A stretch of DNA of 6,234 bases from JBHHZI01 sp046757965 (GTDB taxonomy: Bacteria; Acidobacteriota; Polarisedimenticolia; SMYD01), in contig JBHHZI010000176.1 of assembly GCA_046757965.1 (NCBI GenBank), forward strand, positions 1 to 6,234. The letters are read 5' to 3'. Made by a program: the position numbers and the translations under genes. Shown here in pieces: positions 5,619 through 6,234 of the stretch; position 1 is the stretch's first letter, and the number at the start of each line of letters is the position of its first letter. Under the pieces are notes generated by a model that did not search any database, was not told where the DNA came from, and was given only the letters and a program-made list of their open reading frames with translations.

Positions 5619-6234
5619 TCACGGGCCGGGTCGAGGCGCCGGCGCCTCGAGAGGAACCGGGCGGTCGGACACGGTTGACGCGGAGACATCACCTCGCAGA
5701 CCGAACCGCCTCACGTACGGCGCGAACACGGCGTCCACCTCGTGCCGGTCCAGACCGAACTGTTCCAGCGAGTAGCGATGCCGGCCATGCTTGTGACGGG
5801 GATGGTCCGCCAGCCAGCGACGCATGCGGTCGGCCATGTCCGCCGGGAGATCCAGATCGAAATGCGCATGAATGCGACGTACCGTCCCCACGGGATCCGC
5901 AACGAGGTCATCGTAGCGGACATCGCAGACCCGCCCCGGCTCGATGCGATCGCGCATCCGCTCGAGTCGGCTCATGGCCTGTTCCGCCCGGACCAGCACA
6001 CTGGCCCCCACCTGATGAAGATCTAGTCGGTTCACGAGCGGCCGTGACGCCGCCGCCGCCAGACTGCACGAGGAGCCGAGCACCTGTGCCGGGTCTCGAT
6101 GGGTCTGGACGACACACGCGTCGTCAAACACGTCGAGGAGCCGGTCGAGAAACGGCATGTGTGCCGGTGACTTGAGCAACCATCGCGCCGGCTCATGGCG
6201 CCACGAGAGGAGCTGGAGCTGGTTCCGGTAGAAC
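5619..6234 (-). CDS. Sulfotransferase (Sulfotransfer_3-like), N-terminus beyond right edge
   Basis: There are 204 visible residues, and the frame is open to the right edge. The N-terminal PAPS 5'-phosphosulfate loop is therefore outside the window. Counting from the first visible codon, RWLLKSPAHMPFLDRLLDVF (17-36) and VVQTHRDPAQVLGSSCSL (41-58) form the core. HRDP (45-48) with the downstream serines matches the 3'-phosphate binding segment. YDDLVADPVGTVRRI (107-121) and KHGRHRYSLEQFGLD (148-162) are typical of this family in bacteria. It would transfer a sulfo group from PAPS to an unknown acceptor. A proline- and serine-rich tail of about 25 residues (ending LEAPAPRPGP) follows the conserved fold. 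Its last codons contain a perfect 20-bp palindrome, and its stop codon abuts the RidA stop. An internal TTG at 6179 is not the start, because family sequence continues upstream of it. Confidence 0.9.
   Translation of the reverse strand, partial: FYRNQLQLLSWRHEPARWLLKSPAHMPFLDRLLDVFDDACVVQTHRDPAQVLGSSCSLAAAASRPLVNRLDLHQVGASVLVRAEQAMSRLERMRDRIEPGRVCDVRYDDLVADPVGTVRRIHAHFDLDLPADMADRMRRWLADHPRHKHGRHRYSLEQFGLDRHEVDAVFAPYVRRFGLRGDVSASTVSDRPVPLEAPAPRPGP
5631..5650. repeat. Perfect 20-bp palindrome at convergent gene ends
   Basis: The sequence TCGAGGCGCCGGCGCCTCGA equals its own reverse complement. It begins 12 bp after the RidA stop codon and lies within the last codons of the sulfotransferase, where it encodes part of LEAPAPR. 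As RNA from either strand it could fold into a GC hairpin of eight pairs with a four-base CCGG loop. No T-run follows on either strand, so it is not a classical intrinsic terminator. It may slow polymerase or protect the transcript 3' end. Confidence 0.7.

Noticed and set aside
5675..6175. 166-codon plus-strand frame opposite the sulfotransferase
   Set aside because: The minus strand carries clear sulfotransferase motifs in one continuous frame. The plus frame is Arg/Pro-rich with no motif.
1..6234. Mobile elements, CRISPR arrays, tRNA or rRNA genes, toxin-antitoxin or defence modules
   Set aside because: I saw no terminal inverted repeats, transposase or integrase motifs, regularly spaced repeats or RNA gene signatures, and no gene suggesting a defence system.

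Overview
The window is GC-rich throughout (I estimate about two thirds G+C), and its genes use GTG and TTG starts as well as ATG. It carries a peptidoglycan enzyme (MurB), an OmpR-type two-component system whose kinase has two membrane segments, and enzymes of aromatic amino-acid breakdown. This fits a high-GC, probably Gram-negative bacterium such as a pseudomonadotan. No rRNA or other marker allows a firmer placement.

Layout. Left arm, minus strand (1-1787): a response regulator followed by its histidine kinase, which runs off the left edge just after the phosphoacceptor domain. A near-consensus sigma-70-type promoter lies upstream on the same strand. Positions 1788-2165 are a divergent intergenic region holding that promoter and leader. 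Middle, plus strand (2166-5618): a small HEXXH (putative zinc-peptidase-like) protein, murB 9 bp behind it, then after an 88-bp gap a coupled pair. The pair is an ALDH8/aminomuconate-semialdehyde-type dehydrogenase and a RidA/YjgF-family protein resembling 2-aminomuconate deaminase. Right edge, minus strand (5619-6234): the C-terminal two thirds or so of a Sulfotransfer_3-type sulfotransferase, convergent with the RidA gene. The two stop codons abut exactly.

How the genes may work together. The dehydrogenase and RidA protein are best read as two consecutive steps of the lower kynurenine / 2-aminophenol route: 2-aminomuconate semialdehyde is oxidised to 2-aminomuconate, which is then deaminated. 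The earlier steps of that route are not in the window. MurB and the HEXXH gene may share a transcript, but no functional link is evident. The two-component system is divergent from them, and its target genes cannot be told from the sequence.

I found no mobile element, CRISPR array, tRNA or rRNA, and no clear case of a new multi-gene system. The features most worth a second look are the cysteine cluster in the kinase phosphoacceptor domain, the HEXXH-murB pairing, the isolated aminomuconate module, and the compact convergent junction with its perfect 20-bp palindrome.
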